Below, piece after piece: positions 46,763 through 54,832 of a stretch of DNA of 64,000 bases. Position 1 is the first letter of the stretch, and every line of letters begins with the position of its first letter. Source of the DNA: Planctomycetota bacterium (lineage in GTDB: Bacteria; Planctomycetota; UBA1135; GCA-002686595). The stretch covers positions 1 through 64,000 of the forward strand of contig JAKLKU010000015.1 of the NCBI GenBank assembly GCA_023150475.1. The letters are read 5' to 3'. A program made the position numbers and the translations under genes. Below the pieces are notes generated by a model. That model did not search any database. It was not told the DNA's origin and worked only from the letters and a program-made list of their open reading frames with translations.

Positions 46763-47173
46763 ATGAAGGTCGCCGTCGTCGGCATGAGTCTCTTCGGGCG
46801 CTCGTTCGCGGTCGAGCTCGCGCGCTGCGGCGCCGAAGTGATCGCGATCGACGTGAAGCTCGAGCGCGTCGAATCCGTGCGCGACGAAGTCACGCTCGCA
46901 GTGTGCCTCGACGCGACCGACGAGCGGGCGCTGCGCTCGCAAGGCGTGCACGAAGTCGACGTGCTCGTCGCGAGCATCGGCAACGACTTCGAAGCGAATC
47001 AACTGCTCGTGATGCTCGGCAAGGAGCTCGGCATCGGCCGCATCCTCGCGCGAGCGCCTTCGCCGCGGCACGCGTCGATCCTGAAGAAGCTCGGCGCGGA
47101 CGAAGTGATCCTGCCCGAAGTCGAAGCGGCGGAGCGCGCCGCGCGAGGGCTGCTCGAACGCCGGGGCCCGTGA
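46763..47173 (+). CDS. RCK N-domain protein (TrkA/KtrA-like) lacking RCK-C
   Basis: This 136-residue regulator has the nucleotide-binding Rossmann start MKVAVVGMSLFGRSFAVELA with the acidic strand end VIAID, then VDVLVASIGNDFEANQLLV and KLGADEVILPEVEAAERAARGL, as in KtrA. Typical KtrA proteins are about 220 residues with a C-terminal RCK-C ligand domain; here the protein stops right after RCK-N. It should form a gating ring for the channel subunit encoded 16 bp upstream and respond to ATP/ADP or NAD(H). Regulation through RCK-C ligands would be missing. The stop is clear of any obvious frameshift. Confidence 0.9.
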   Translation: MKVAVVGMSLFGRSFAVELARCGAEVIAIDVKLERVESVRDEVTLAVCLDATDERALRSQGVHEVDVLVASIGNDFEANQLLVMLGKELGIGRILARAPSPRHASILKKLGADEVILPEVEAAERAARGLLERRGP

Positions 47174-47320
47174 TCGACGCCGTTCCACTTCGACCACGGC
47201 GCCGGCCGATGAAGACGGGATGCCGCGCACTTCGGCCGGAACTCCGCGCGCCATCCGCGTGAAGGCGATCCGTCGTTCCGGCGCCTGCCGGACGAGGTCA
47301 AGCGCGAGGTACGCGCGGGC

Positions 47321-47752
47321 TTGGCGGCGGACGCGGCGCAGGAGCGCGGCCTCGCGAGTCTCGAGCAGCAACGGCGGCGTCGCGCGTGGCTCGAGGGTGT
47401 GCTCTTGATCGCCGGGACCGAGCTGCTGCTCAAGGCGTTCGCGCCGCTGCACCTCGGCGTCGCACTCGCGGTCGGTTTCGGCGTCGCACTCGCGGTCGGT
47501 TTCGGCGTCGCACCCGCGGTCGGTTTCGGCGTCGCACCCGCGGGCGGTTTCGGCGTCGGCGAAGCATGGTGGCGCACCGGCGCCGGGCAACTGCTCACGC
47601 CGTTGATCGCGACGGTCCCCTACCTCGGACTGCAGCTCGCGTGGCTCGCGCTCGGAATCGGTCAGCCGACGGCGCTGCTCTTCGGCGCTGCGTTCATCGC
47701 GTTCACGAGCTCGTACCTCGGCGTGCGTCGCGAACAACGCATCGGCGAGTGA
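47321..47752 (+). CDS. Small membrane protein with glycine-valine repeat, start uncertain
   Basis: The 143-residue frame opens with TTG 47321, but coding-like sequence (EGDPSFRRLPDEVKREVRAG) continues upstream in the same frame to a stop at 47210-47212 without any ATG or GTG. Deleting one base after ATG 47209 would join a start to it, so a frameshift is possible. The protein has a helical, arginine-rich N-terminus. It then has a hydrophobic region containing four copies of GVALAVGF, and two more membrane helices (LLTPLIATVPYLGLQLAWLAL, split, and ALLFGAAFIAFTSSYLGV). The family is unknown. It follows the potassium transporter genes. Confidence 0.55.
   Translation: MAADAAQERGLASLEQQRRRRAWLEGVLLIAGTELLLKAFAPLHLGVALAVGFGVALAVGFGVAPAVGFGVAPAGGFGVGEAWWRTGAGQLLTPLIATVPYLGLQLAWLALGIGQPTALLFGAAFIAFTSSYLGVRREQRIGE
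47456..47551 (+). repeat. Four 24-bp in-frame tandem units in a membrane helix
   Basis: Four near-identical 24-mers (47456-47479, 47480-47503, 47504-47527, 47528-47551) each encode GV(A/A)(L/P)A(V/G)GF. The repeat lies in a glycine-rich transmembrane segment, so copy number would change helix or loop length. Confidence 0.9.
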
Positions 47753-47765
47753 GCGCTTCGACGCG

Positions 47766-49586
47766 TCAGGTGTCGAGTCTCGTCAGGACGAACGAGCGCA
47801 GCGCGTCGCGGCCTTCGAGCACGTTGCCGCGTTGGCCGGTGACCTTGATCGTGAACGTGTCGCCCGACTGCAGGCCGAACGTGTTCTGCATCAGGTGGAT
47901 CACGAGCACTTCGTTCGTCATGTCGTAGCCCCACGTGCCCGCGATCTGCGAGCCGATGCCCCAGATCGTCGAGCTGCCGGCGAGCGCGCCGTTCGGTGCG
48001 AAGTCGAGCGTGTACTTCGCGCCCGAGATGCCGAGCGCCTTGAGCTCGATCAGCCAGCGCCCCGGCGAGAACTTCGGCTGCGCGACGTGCGGCGGCACGA
48101 AGGACGTCGGGAAGCCGGCCGGCGTCGTGGAGAGGCCGTGCGAACCCGCGGAGGCCGCCGCGCCGCTGGAGCTCGGGGCGCCACTCGAGCCCGCTTCGCG
48201 CGCCGAGCTCGACGACGACGAGGCGCGCGAAGCGCCGGCATCGGGCGTCGCGGCTTTCGCCGCGACGATCCGCGCGCGCACTTCGAGGCGTTTCTCGCCG
48301 ACGTTCGAGCGGATCGTCAGCCAACCCTGTTTCGTGCCGGGCTCGCTGTCGACCAACGTCACGGTCACGCCCTCCTCGCAGCGATCGACTTCGAAGAAGT
48401 CGCCTTCGGTCTCGACGCTCCAGTCGAAGCGCCCGGGCGCGTCGTTCCAGATCTTCACGAGCTCCTGCGGTTCTTGCCCGCGCGTGCGGCGGCCGAAGTC
48501 GACGAGCGCCTGCGGCCACGTCGCGAGCGTGTCGCGCACCGGCAGCGCGGGTGCCGGAGTCGAGTCGGCGGCGTCGCTCGCGTCGGCGCCGCCCGAGCTC
48601 GAACCGCTTGCCGCAGTCGCGTCGTCGGGCGTCGCCGCGAGCTTCACCCACGCGAGCACGAACGCGGTCGGCTTGACGCGCCCGTCGCCGAACTCCTCGA
48701 GCAGCTTCGCTTGGAGCCGTTGTTTCTCGGAACGCGCTTTCGGCGCGACGTTGAGCGCTTCCAGCGCGTCGGCGACGACTTCGTCGGGCAGATCCTGCGT
48801 CGCAGCGAGCTCGAGCACGCGCTTGCGCGCCTTCTGCCTCGCTTCTTCCCACGCGGCACGGCCGGTGCGCGCGATCAGCAGGTCGCCCTCGGCCTGGAAC
48901 GCCCACTTCTGCGGGCGTTGGTGGCTCTCCGCGCCGACCGTGCGATCGACGTAGTCGAAGAGCTCGTCGAACGTGACCAGTCCGTCGCCGTCGACGTCCG
49001 CCGCGCCGGTCTGGATGCCTTCGATCACGGCCTTGGTGAAGACGCCGAGCCCGGTCTCGGGCTTCTCGAGCGCGGTCTGCACCGAGCTCGACGCGCTCAT
49101 GATGCAGATGCCGGCGCCTTGCGCGGCGATCTGGAGTTGATCGTCGACCGACGAACGCGTGAACGACTTGCCGACCGCGCCGCTGTAGCAACAGTCGAGC
49201 AAGAGCATCACGTTCTTGCAGCGCGAGACGTCGAGGAAGTCCTTGAGCTCGCCGATGCGCACCGCACTCGACTCGAGCGCGTCGAGCACCGTGTCGGTCA
49301 TCGTCAGGCAGAGCCGCCCGGTCGGATCGAGCTTGCCGTGGCCCGAGAAGTAGATCAGGACCTGGTCGTCCTTCGCCGCGGCGCGCAGCGAACGATTGAG
49401 CTGCACGCGCACCTTCTGGCTCGGTTGGTTCGAGAGCACGAGCACTTCGTCGAACACTCCGCCGTGTTCGGTGGCGAGCACCTTCGAGAGCTCCGCGACG
49501 TCGCGCTCGGGCGCGTCGAGCGGCGCGAGCCCGGGCTCGTCGGGGTAACGGCTCGTGGCGATCAGGATGGCGATGCGGCGGGCCAT
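47766..49586 (-). CDS. Caspase-like (C14) protease with EF-hand and lipocalin-like C-terminus
   Basis: The 606-residue protein starts with a caspase-like domain (about 1-240). The catalytic dyad is visible in YFSGHG (His83) and LLLDCCYSG (Cys133). A perfect 12-residue EF-hand loop, DVDGDGLVTFDE (197-208), follows. The middle has a helical region (250-330) and a BACON-like beta domain (about 390-450; FEVDRCEEGVTVTLVD). A serine-rich linker comes next, then a C-terminal beta barrel of about 100 residues (PGRWLIELKALGISGAKYTL, split). No signal peptide is visible. The gene lies 10 bp after the EACC1-like gene and is probably the effector of a conflict or cell-death module. Confidence 0.85.
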   Translation of the reverse strand: MARRIAILIATSRYPDEPGLAPLDAPERDVAELSKVLATEHGGVFDEVLVLSNQPSQKVRVQLNRSLRAAAKDDQVLIYFSGHGKLDPTGRLCLTMTDTVLDALESSAVRIGELKDFLDVSRCKNVMLLLDCCYSGAVGKSFTRSSVDDQLQIAAQGAGICIMSASSSVQTALEKPETGLGVFTKAVIEGIQTGAADVDGDGLVTFDELFDYVDRTVGAESHQRPQKWAFQAEGDLLIARTGRAAWEEARQKARKRVLELAATQDLPDEVVADALEALNVAPKARSEKQRLQAKLLEEFGDGRVKPTAFVLAWVKLAATPDDATAASGSSSGGADASDAADSTPAPALPVRDTLATWPQALVDFGRRTRGQEPQELVKIWNDAPGRFDWSVETEGDFFEVDRCEEGVTVTLVDSEPGTKQGWLTIRSNVGEKRLEVRARIVAAKAATPDAGASRASSSSSSAREAGSSGAPSSSGAAASAGSHGLSTTPAGFPTSFVPPHVAQPKFSPGRWLIELKALGISGAKYTLDFAPNGALAGSSTIWGIGSQIAGTWGYDMTNEVLVIHLMQNTFGLQSGDTFTIKVTGQRGNVLEGRDALRSFVLTRLDT

Positions 49587-49596
49587 GGCGCGCGCC

Positions 49597-49968
49597 TCAA
49601 CGCTTCTTCGCGATCGACTTCTCGAGCAGGCCGAGCGCCCGTTTCGTGTTCTCGTCGTTCAGCCGCTTCGCGTCGAGCTCGACCGTCTCGCCGTCCGCGC
49701 CCTTGAACTTCAGCTTGAGCGCCGGCTCACGCTGGAAGTACGTCTTGATGACGTTGATCGCCGCGACCGCCGCGCCGCTCGAAATGAAGGTGATCAGGAT
49801 GTTGCCGAGCGACACGGCGTCGCCACGCGAACCCTTCGGCGCCGCGACGGTCTCGACGGTCACGTCCGCGCCGCGCAAGGCGGCGAGTTCGTTCGTGAGC
49901 TCGTCGACGAGCCCGGCCAGGTCCTCCGGCGTGCGTTCGGGGCACGCAATGCTCAGTTTGACGCTCAT
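49597..49968 (-). CDS. EACC1-like small partner of the caspase-like protein
   Basis: This 123-residue protein has an alpha/beta N-terminal part (VKLSIACPERTPEDLAGLVDEL, split). A glycine/alanine-rich hydrophobic stretch (LGNILITFISSGAAVAAINVIK, split) comes next, then a charged beta-strand and helix ending LKLKFKGADGETVELDAKRL. Length, pattern and position just before a caspase-like gene match my recollection of EACC1 (effector-associated constant component 1), a small protein repeatedly found beside caspase or trypsin effectors in bacterial conflict systems. A profile search would settle this. ATG 49968 is preceded by a good GAGGAGGAG ribosome site. Confidence 0.65.
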   Translation of the reverse strand: MSVKLSIACPERTPEDLAGLVDELTNELAALRGADVTVETVAAPKGSRGDAVSLGNILITFISSGAAVAAINVIKTYFQREPALKLKFKGADGETVELDAKRLNDENTKRALGLLEKSIAKKR

Positions 49969-50111
49969 GTGCTCCTCCTCGTGAGCCGGCGGCGCGGCTC
50001 GACCGGCGGCATCCTATCAATCGGAGCGCTCGGAGAGAGCCCGGGAACGAGCAGGGGCGGGCACGCGGAGAACGCAGCTCCTGCTCGCCGAATCACGCCC
50101 GAAACGAAGCA

Positions 50112-50144
50112 GGCGCCGACGCAGATTGGGTCTGCGCCGGCGCC
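50112..50144 (-). terminator. Strong stem-loop downstream of the hemerythrin gene
   Basis: GGCGCCG (50112-50118) and CGCAGA (50120-50125) pair with TCTGCG (50131-50136) and CGGCGCC (50138-50144). This makes a 14-position stem with one A-C mismatch and a 5-nt loop. On the minus strand it is followed by a partly T-rich stretch (TGCTTCGTTTC). It fits an intrinsic terminator separating the hemerythrin operon from the caspase module. Confidence 0.7.
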
Positions 50145-50191
50145 CGAGCTCGTCGACTACGCGACGAACCACGCTGGAAGCGAACCTAGCG

Positions 50192-50599
50192 TCAGGAAAC
50201 GCCCTTCGCCTTGAGGAAGGGCGCGTACTTCATGTCGGTCACCAGGATGTGGCTGTTCAGCCAGTCGCGCAGGAAGTTCATCACGGTGACGGAGAGTTTG
50301 GTCTTGCCCGCTTTGAACTCCCGTTGGAACTCGGCGACTTTCTTCGCGAGCTTCTCGTGTTCGGCCTTGTGGTTCGCGGCCTCGATGTAGCCGTGCGCCG
50401 CGAAGAGCTTCTCCTCGTGCGCGAAGTGCGTGACCGTGTACTGCACGAGACCGTCGAGGATCTTCGCGATCGCGTCGTTGCCGCTGCCCGCGAGCATCGC
50501 GTCTTGGAGCTGGTTCAGCAGTTCGATCAGCTTCTTGTGTTGGTTGTCGATCGAAGCGATGCCGGTCGCGTACTTGTCGGTCCACGTCATCAACGCCAT
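50192..50599 (-). CDS. Bacteriohemerythrin
   Basis: This 135-residue four-helix-bundle protein binds O2 at a di-iron site. All seven expected ligands are present: His21 (DNQHKKL), His58 and Glu62 (THFAHEEKLF), His77 and His81 (ANHKAEHEKL), His117 and Asp122 (NSHILVTD). Length and the opening MTWTDKYATGIASIDNQH agree with the family. The gene starts 17 bp after the soluble chemoreceptor-like gene, so the pair is probably one operon. An oxygen-sensing or oxygen-delivery role follows, notable beside an oxygen-sensitive benzoyl-CoA pathway. Confidence 0.95.
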   Translation of the reverse strand: MALMTWTDKYATGIASIDNQHKKLIELLNQLQDAMLAGSGNDAIAKILDGLVQYTVTHFAHEEKLFAAHGYIEAANHKAEHEKLAKKVAEFQREFKAGKTKLSVTVMNFLRDWLNSHILVTDMKYAPFLKAKGVS

Positions 50600-50616
50600 G
50601 GGAGGTCCTTTCGTCT

Positions 50617-51570
50617 TCAGGGGTGTTCCGGTTCGTCGGCCGCGGCCCCGCGATCGACGCCGTTCGTGCCGGCGAGTTCGACGCGCAACTTGGCGCCCAG
50701 CTCGCGCAAGTCCGCGACGGCGCGGCGCATCCGCGCAGTCGCGTCGAGCGCTTTCGTCGCGCTCGCGCCGGTGGCTTCGGCCGCTTGGCTCGCCACGGAG
50801 ATGTCCTCCGCGACGCGCCGACTGCCTCGAGCCGCGGTGCGCACGTGCTCACTGATCTCGGTGGTCGAACGTGCTTGCTCGCCGACCGCCTGCGACACGC
50901 CGGTCGAGATCTCGCTGAGCTTGGCGATCGTGCCGCCGATGTTGCCGATCGCGCGCACGCAGTCGTCCGCGACCGAGTGGATCGCCGCGTTCTGCTCGTC
51001 GATGCGTTCGGTCGCGCTCGCGGCTTCCTGCGCGAGCCGTTTCACTTCCGCGGCGACCACCGCGAAGCCGCGCCCGACTTCGCCGGCGCGCGCCGCTTCG
51101 ATCGTCGCGTTGAGCGCGAGCAGCCGCGTCTGGCGCGCGACTTGGGCGATCGATTTCACCACTGGCGCGATCTCCTTCGAGATGCGCGTGAGCCCGGCGA
51201 CGGCGGAGTTCGTGCGTTCGACTTCGGCGACGGCTGCGTGCGCGATGTTCGTCGAATCGTCGACGCGCCGGCCGACCTCGGTCGCGGAGCTCGAGAGTCC
51301 GTCGGTCGCGTCCGCGACGAACTCGAAGCTCATCGCGATCTGTTCGGCGGTGTCGACGGCGCCGGAAGCGCGCTCTCGAGTCGACTGCGTGCTCGTCGCG
51401 ACGTCCTCGGCGGCCGCGGCGACGGCTTCCGCGGCTTGCACGACGCTCGCGATCACGCCATCGAGCGAGCGCTCGAACTCGGCGATCAAACTCGCCACGC
51501 GCAGAGCTGCATGGGCCGGCTCGGACGACACGAGCGTCGCGGAACACGCGTCGGGGGACGGTGCGGACAT
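50617..51570 (-). CDS. Soluble methyl-accepting chemotaxis-like signalling protein
   Basis: The 317-residue protein, from ATG 51570, is nearly all coiled coil. Its centre is the conserved hairpin tip of chemoreceptors, [20 protein letters not shown] followed by [16 protein letters not shown] (about 146-180), which contacts CheA and CheW. It has no transmembrane helix and no recognisable sensor domain, so it is cytoplasmic. Input probably comes through a partner, most simply the hemerythrin encoded 17 bp downstream. The tip has the usual E-x-GRGF signature with small changes. No other chemotaxis gene lies in the window. Confidence 0.88.
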   Translation of the reverse strand: MSAPSPDACSATLVSSEPAHAALRVASLIAEFERSLDGVIASVVQAAEAVAAAAEDVATSTQSTRERASGAVDTAEQIAMSFEFVADATDGLSSSATEVGRRVDDSTNIAHAAVAEVERTNSAVAGLTRISKEIAPVVKSIAQVARQTRLLALNATIEAARAGEVGRGFAVVAAEVKRLAQEAASATERIDEQNAAIHSVADDCVRAIGNIGGTIAKLSEISTGVSQAVGEQARSTTEISEHVRTAARGSRRVAEDISVASQAAEATGASATKALDATARMRRAVADLRELGAKLRVELAGTNGVDRGAAADEPEHP

Positions 51571-51858
51571 GGGCCGCTCTATCGGGCTCGTTGCGCGCGC
51601 TCTTGAGCACCGCACGCGCTCTCGCGCCTCGCTCCGAACCGTGCGCGGCGAGTGCGCGAGTTCGGCGTGCGTCCTTCGGCGTACTGCTCTCGGAGCGCGC
51701 ACGAGCTCGGTGCGAACGTTCGCGCGCTCGTGTCGTGTCGTCGTCCCGTCGCGGCGTCGCTCGCGCGACTCGAACGAGCGCTTTCGAGCCCTCTCGAGTG
51801 CGAGCGATGCGCGAGAGCCGAGCGCGCGGACTGCGCGCGGAACGCTCGCCTGCCTCGT
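51571..51858. other. Intergenic region upstream of the chemoreceptor-like gene
   Basis: The 288 bp between the YbaN-family gene and the soluble chemoreceptor gene are rich in arginine-like codons in all frames. No repeat, hairpin or convincing promoter stands out. It is presumed to hold the promoter of the chemoreceptor-hemerythrin pair. Confidence 0.4.
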
Positions 51859-52320
51859 TCAGGCGCCGGGCGAGCGCGGCGCGTCGCCTGGCCCTCGCGG
51901 CTCGCGCGTCGACTGCGCGGCGCGCGACGGCGCGACGCCGCGCACGGACTCGATCGTCTTCAACCGCAAGATGACGAAGAGTCCGATCGCGGCGAGCACC
52001 ACCGTCGCGATCCGCACCGGCACCGAGTGATCGGCGAACGCCAACGTCGCGCCGACCGCGACGAGCATCGTCACCGCCGCCACCCACTTGATCTCGCGGC
52101 GCACGGCGCGGTGCTCTTCCCAATCACGCAGCGTCGGCCCGAAGAGCTTCGACGCTCGCAGCTTCCCGTGCAGCTTAGGCGACGAACGCACCAAACAGGC
52201 GCTCGTCAGGAGCACGAACGGCGTCGCAGGCAGCACCGGCAGGAACACGCCGACGATCGCGAGCACGAAGAAGACGCCGGCGAGTCCGAGATAGATGGGG
52301 CGCGTCACGTCGCCGGGCAT
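51859..52320 (-). CDS. YbaN-family (DUF454) inner membrane protein
   Basis: This 153-residue protein starts at ATG 52320 and opens with the family pattern GLAGVFFVLAIVGVFLPVLP, then ATPFVLLTSACLVRSSPKLH. Two more hydrophobic helices (about 80-97 and 104-119) come before a polar tail. YbaN/DUF454 proteins are small inner-membrane proteins of unknown function, sometimes near haem or electron-transfer genes. It is divergent from the benzoyl-CoA operon, sharing a 274-bp regulatory region with it. Confidence 0.85.
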   Translation of the reverse strand: MPGDVTRPIYLGLAGVFFVLAIVGVFLPVLPATPFVLLTSACLVRSSPKLHGKLRASKLFGPTLRDWEEHRAVRREIKWVAAVTMLVAVGATLAFADHSVPVRIATVVLAAIGLFVILRLKTIESVRGVAPSRAAQSTREPRGPGDAPRSPGA

Positions 52321-52331
52321 TGTCCTGCGCA

Positions 52332-52366
52332 CCGTACGGAGAAGGAAGCAGGGTTCGTATTCCTTC
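52332..52366. promoter_or_regulatory. Palindrome and inverted repeat in benzoyl-CoA operon promoter region
   Basis: An 8-bp palindrome CCGTACGG (52332-52339) is followed by GAAGGAA (52341-52347) and its exact inverted copy TTCCTTC (52360-52366), with a 12-bp spacer. They lie in the divergent region between the YbaN-family gene and had. The inverted repeat is a candidate operator for an aromatic-responsive repressor. No regulator gene is adjacent, and the site is unproven. Confidence 0.4.
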
Positions 52367-52594
52367 CGGCGCAGCGCACTACGTCGTTCGTCGCGCGCGA
52401 AGCGGCTCGGATGCGCAGTCCCCGTACGCAGGTGGACCCGCACGGACCGCCGCAGTCCTACGCACGCTCTGCGTAGATGTGCCTGGGTCGTTGCGCCGCA
52501 CGACGTATCGGCAGTTCCGAAGCTCGCGTCGACCATGGGCGCGAAGTCCGCGACCGTTCGTGGACACACGATTTCGGAAGGAACGGAGGCGACG

Positions 52595-53692
52595 ATGGTC
52601 GGCACCGCGCAACGGATTCAGGGTTGGCGTTGGGAGATGCGAGCCGCGAACAGCGAGCTCGTGCGCACGAAGGTCGAAGCGTTCGAGCCGAAGGACGACC
52701 AGGCAGTCGTCCGGGTCGTCGGCTGCGGCGTGTGCCACACCGACCTCGGGTACCTCTTCGACGGCGTGCGCACACGCCATCCGCTGCCGCTCGCGCTCGG
52801 GCACGAGATCGCCGGCGAAGTCGTCGCGGCGGGCTCGCGCTACCACGAGCTCGTCGGCAAGGCCGTGATCGTCCCCGCCGTGACGCCGTGCGGCACGTGC
52901 GAGGACTGCACCGAAGGCCGCGCCGCGGTCTGCAAGAAGCAAGTGATGCCCGGCAACGACGTGCAGGGCGGTTTCGCGAGCCACGTGATCGTGCCGGCGC
53001 GCGGACTCTGCCGCGTCGACGCGGCCGGCGCGCTCGAAGGACGCGAGTTGGGCACGTCCGGTGCGACGCTCGCCGACCTCGCCGTGATCGCGGACGCGGT
53101 CAGCACGCCGTACCAAGCGATCTGCCGCTCGGGCCTCTCCGAAGGCGACTTCGCGATCGTCATCGGCCTCGGCGGCGTCGGCGGTTACGCGGTGCAGATC
53201 GCGAGTTCGCTCGGCGCGACGGTCGTCGGCGTCGACGTCGACGCGGCGAAGCTCGAGAGCCTGAAGAGCTACGGCCTCGACCTCGCCGTCGACGCGAAGG
53301 CCGGCGAACAAGCCGCCGTCGAAGCGATCAAGAAGTTCGCGGCCGAGCGCGGCATCCGTTCGACCGGCTGGCGCATCTTCGAGTGCTCCGGATCGAAGGC
53401 GGGGCAAGCGCTCGCGTGGCGTCTGCTCGGGCCCGCCGGCTGGCTCTCGGTCGTCGGCTTCACGCTCGAGAAGCTCGAGCTCCGGCTCTCCAACCTGATG
53501 GCGTTCGACGCCGTCGCCGCGGGCAACTGGGGGTGTGTCCCCGAGCTCTACCCCGAGATCCTCGAGCTCGTGCTCGCCGGCCGCGTGAAGGTGAAGCCCT
53601 TCGTGCAGCAGTTCCCGATGGACCAAGTGTGGAGCGTCCTGAACGGCGTCCACGAGAAGAAGATCCGCCAACGTCCCGTGCTCGTCCCGTGA
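52595..53692 (+). CDS. had: 6-hydroxycyclohex-1-ene-1-carbonyl-CoA dehydrogenase
   Basis: Had oxidises the alcohol made by Dch to 6-oxocyclohex-1-ene-1-carbonyl-CoA with NAD+. The 365-residue zinc-dependent medium-chain dehydrogenase has the catalytic-zinc region GCGVCHTDLGYL with LALGHEIAGEV, four structural-zinc cysteines (Cys99, 102, 105, 113; CGTCEDCTEGRAAVC) and the nucleotide-binding GLGGVGGYAVQIA. The specific assignment rests on close fit to Had-type sequence and on the following oah, dch and bcr genes. ATG 52595 has GGAGG 7 nt upstream. It is the first gene of a tightly packed ten-gene operon. Confidence 0.92.
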   Translation: MVGTAQRIQGWRWEMRAANSELVRTKVEAFEPKDDQAVVRVVGCGVCHTDLGYLFDGVRTRHPLPLALGHEIAGEVVAAGSRYHELVGKAVIVPAVTPCGTCEDCTEGRAAVCKKQVMPGNDVQGGFASHVIVPARGLCRVDAAGALEGRELGTSGATLADLAVIADAVSTPYQAICRSGLSEGDFAIVIGLGGVGGYAVQIASSLGATVVGVDVDAAKLESLKSYGLDLAVDAKAGEQAAVEAIKKFAAERGIRSTGWRIFECSGSKAGQALAWRLLGPAGWLSVVGFTLEKLELRLSNLMAFDAVAAGNWGCVPELYPEILELVLAGRVKVKPFVQQFPMDQVWSVLNGVHEKKIRQRPVLVP

Positions 53693-53701
53693 GGTGACTC
53701 C

Positions 53702-54829
53702 ATGCAATCCGATCGAATCGCCATCGACTTCAAGAACTTCGACCTGTGCCCCGAGGACGCGACGTTCAAGGGCGTGCGTTACGAGAAGAAGGCCCTCAAG
53801 GACCGCGCGGGCAAGACGGTCGACGGGCTCTACTCGGTCTGGATCACGCTCGACAATCCGGGACAGCTCAACTCCTACACCACCGAGATGATCCAAGGCG
53901 TGATCCACGCCTTCCGTCGTGCTTCGAACGCGCGCGACGTCGTCGCGGTCGTGTTCACCGGCGCGGGCGATCGCTCGTTCTGCACCGGCGGCAACACGGC
54001 GGAGTACTCGGAGTACTACTCCGGCAAGCCGGACGAGTACCTGCGCTACATGCGCCTCTTCAACGACATGGTCACCGGCATCCTGCACTGCGACAAGCCG
54101 GTGATCTGCCGCGTCAACGGCATGCGCATCGCCGGCGGACAGGAGATCGGCATGGCGTGCGACTTCACCGTCGCGAGCGACATGGCGGTCTTCGGCCAAG
54201 CGGGCCCGAAACACGGCTCCGCGCCGGACGGCGGCTCGACCGACTTCCTGCCGCTCTTCGTCGGCGCCGAGCGCGCGATGCAGTCGTGCACGCTGTGCGA
54301 GACGTGGACGGCGTACCAAGCGTTGCAGTACGGCTTGATCACCGACGTCGTGCCGGTGCTGCGGATCGGCGAGCGACTGGTGCCGAACCCGCTCGTGGTC
54401 ACCGAACGGTGGATGGACGAGCACGGTCGTGTCGTCCACGGGCGTCCGAAACAAGGCGACGAGCTCGCGCGCGCGAAGGAGCTCGTCAAATCGGGCAAGC
54501 TCGACCTCTCCGAACTCGATCGCAAGGTCGACGAGCTCGTCGCGAAGCTGGCGACGACGATGCCGGGCTGCCTGCGCAAGACGGTCGAGTCGGTGCGCAA
54601 GCACAAGCTCGTCCACTGGGACAAGAACCGCGAGACCAACCGCTCGTGGCTCGGCCTCAACATGCTCGGCGAAGCGGCGCTCGGCTTCCGCGCGTTCCAC
54701 GAAGGGCCGAAGGACAAACGCGAAGTCGACTTCTTCGAACTGCGCCGGCGACTCGCGCGCGGCGATGGCTGGACGCCCGAGTTCATCGACGAGCTCGTGC
54801 CGCGCGAAACCGCGGTCCACGGAGGCTGA
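53702..54829 (+). CDS. oah: 6-oxocyclohex-1-ene-1-carbonyl-CoA hydrolase
   Basis: Oah is the ring-opening enzyme. It adds water to 6-oxocyclohex-1-ene-1-carbonyl-CoA and hydrolyses the ring to 3-hydroxypimelyl-CoA. The 375-residue crotonase-fold protein is longer than ordinary enoyl-CoA hydratases (about 260) as expected. It shows oxyanion-hole segments GDRSFCTGGNTAEYSEYY and NGMRIAGGQEIGMACDFT, with GQAGPKHGSAPDGGSTDFL. The characteristic C-terminal extension (SWLGLNMLGEAALGFRAFHE) completes it. It begins 9 bp after had and ends 3 bp before dch, consistent with coupled translation. Confidence 0.95.
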   Translation: MQSDRIAIDFKNFDLCPEDATFKGVRYEKKALKDRAGKTVDGLYSVWITLDNPGQLNSYTTEMIQGVIHAFRRASNARDVVAVVFTGAGDRSFCTGGNTAEYSEYYSGKPDEYLRYMRLFNDMVTGILHCDKPVICRVNGMRIAGGQEIGMACDFTVASDMAVFGQAGPKHGSAPDGGSTDFLPLFVGAERAMQSCTLCETWTAYQALQYGLITDVVPVLRIGERLVPNPLVVTERWMDEHGRVVHGRPKQGDELARAKELVKSGKLDLSELDRKVDELVAKLATTMPGCLRKTVESVRKHKLVHWDKNRETNRSWLGLNMLGEAALGFRAFHEGPKDKREVDFFELRRRLARGDGWTPEFIDELVPRETAVHGG

Positions 54830-54832
54830 GCC

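Noticed and set aside
46742..46765. TGAACC before the RCK gene as a third copy of the sigma-fusion promoter block
   Set aside because: The first box matches but the second box (TGCGACC) is absent and the sequence overlaps the end of the upstream gene.
52341..52379. tRNA-like 3' half with GGTTCGTATTCC and a translated GSRVRIPSGA signature
   Set aside because: The T-loop lacks the invariant A58, no anticodon arm or matching 5' acceptor lies at a normal tRNA length, and the nearest complementary acceptor gives about 99 nt without an anticodon loop. A degenerate tRNA end or attachment-site remnant remains possible.
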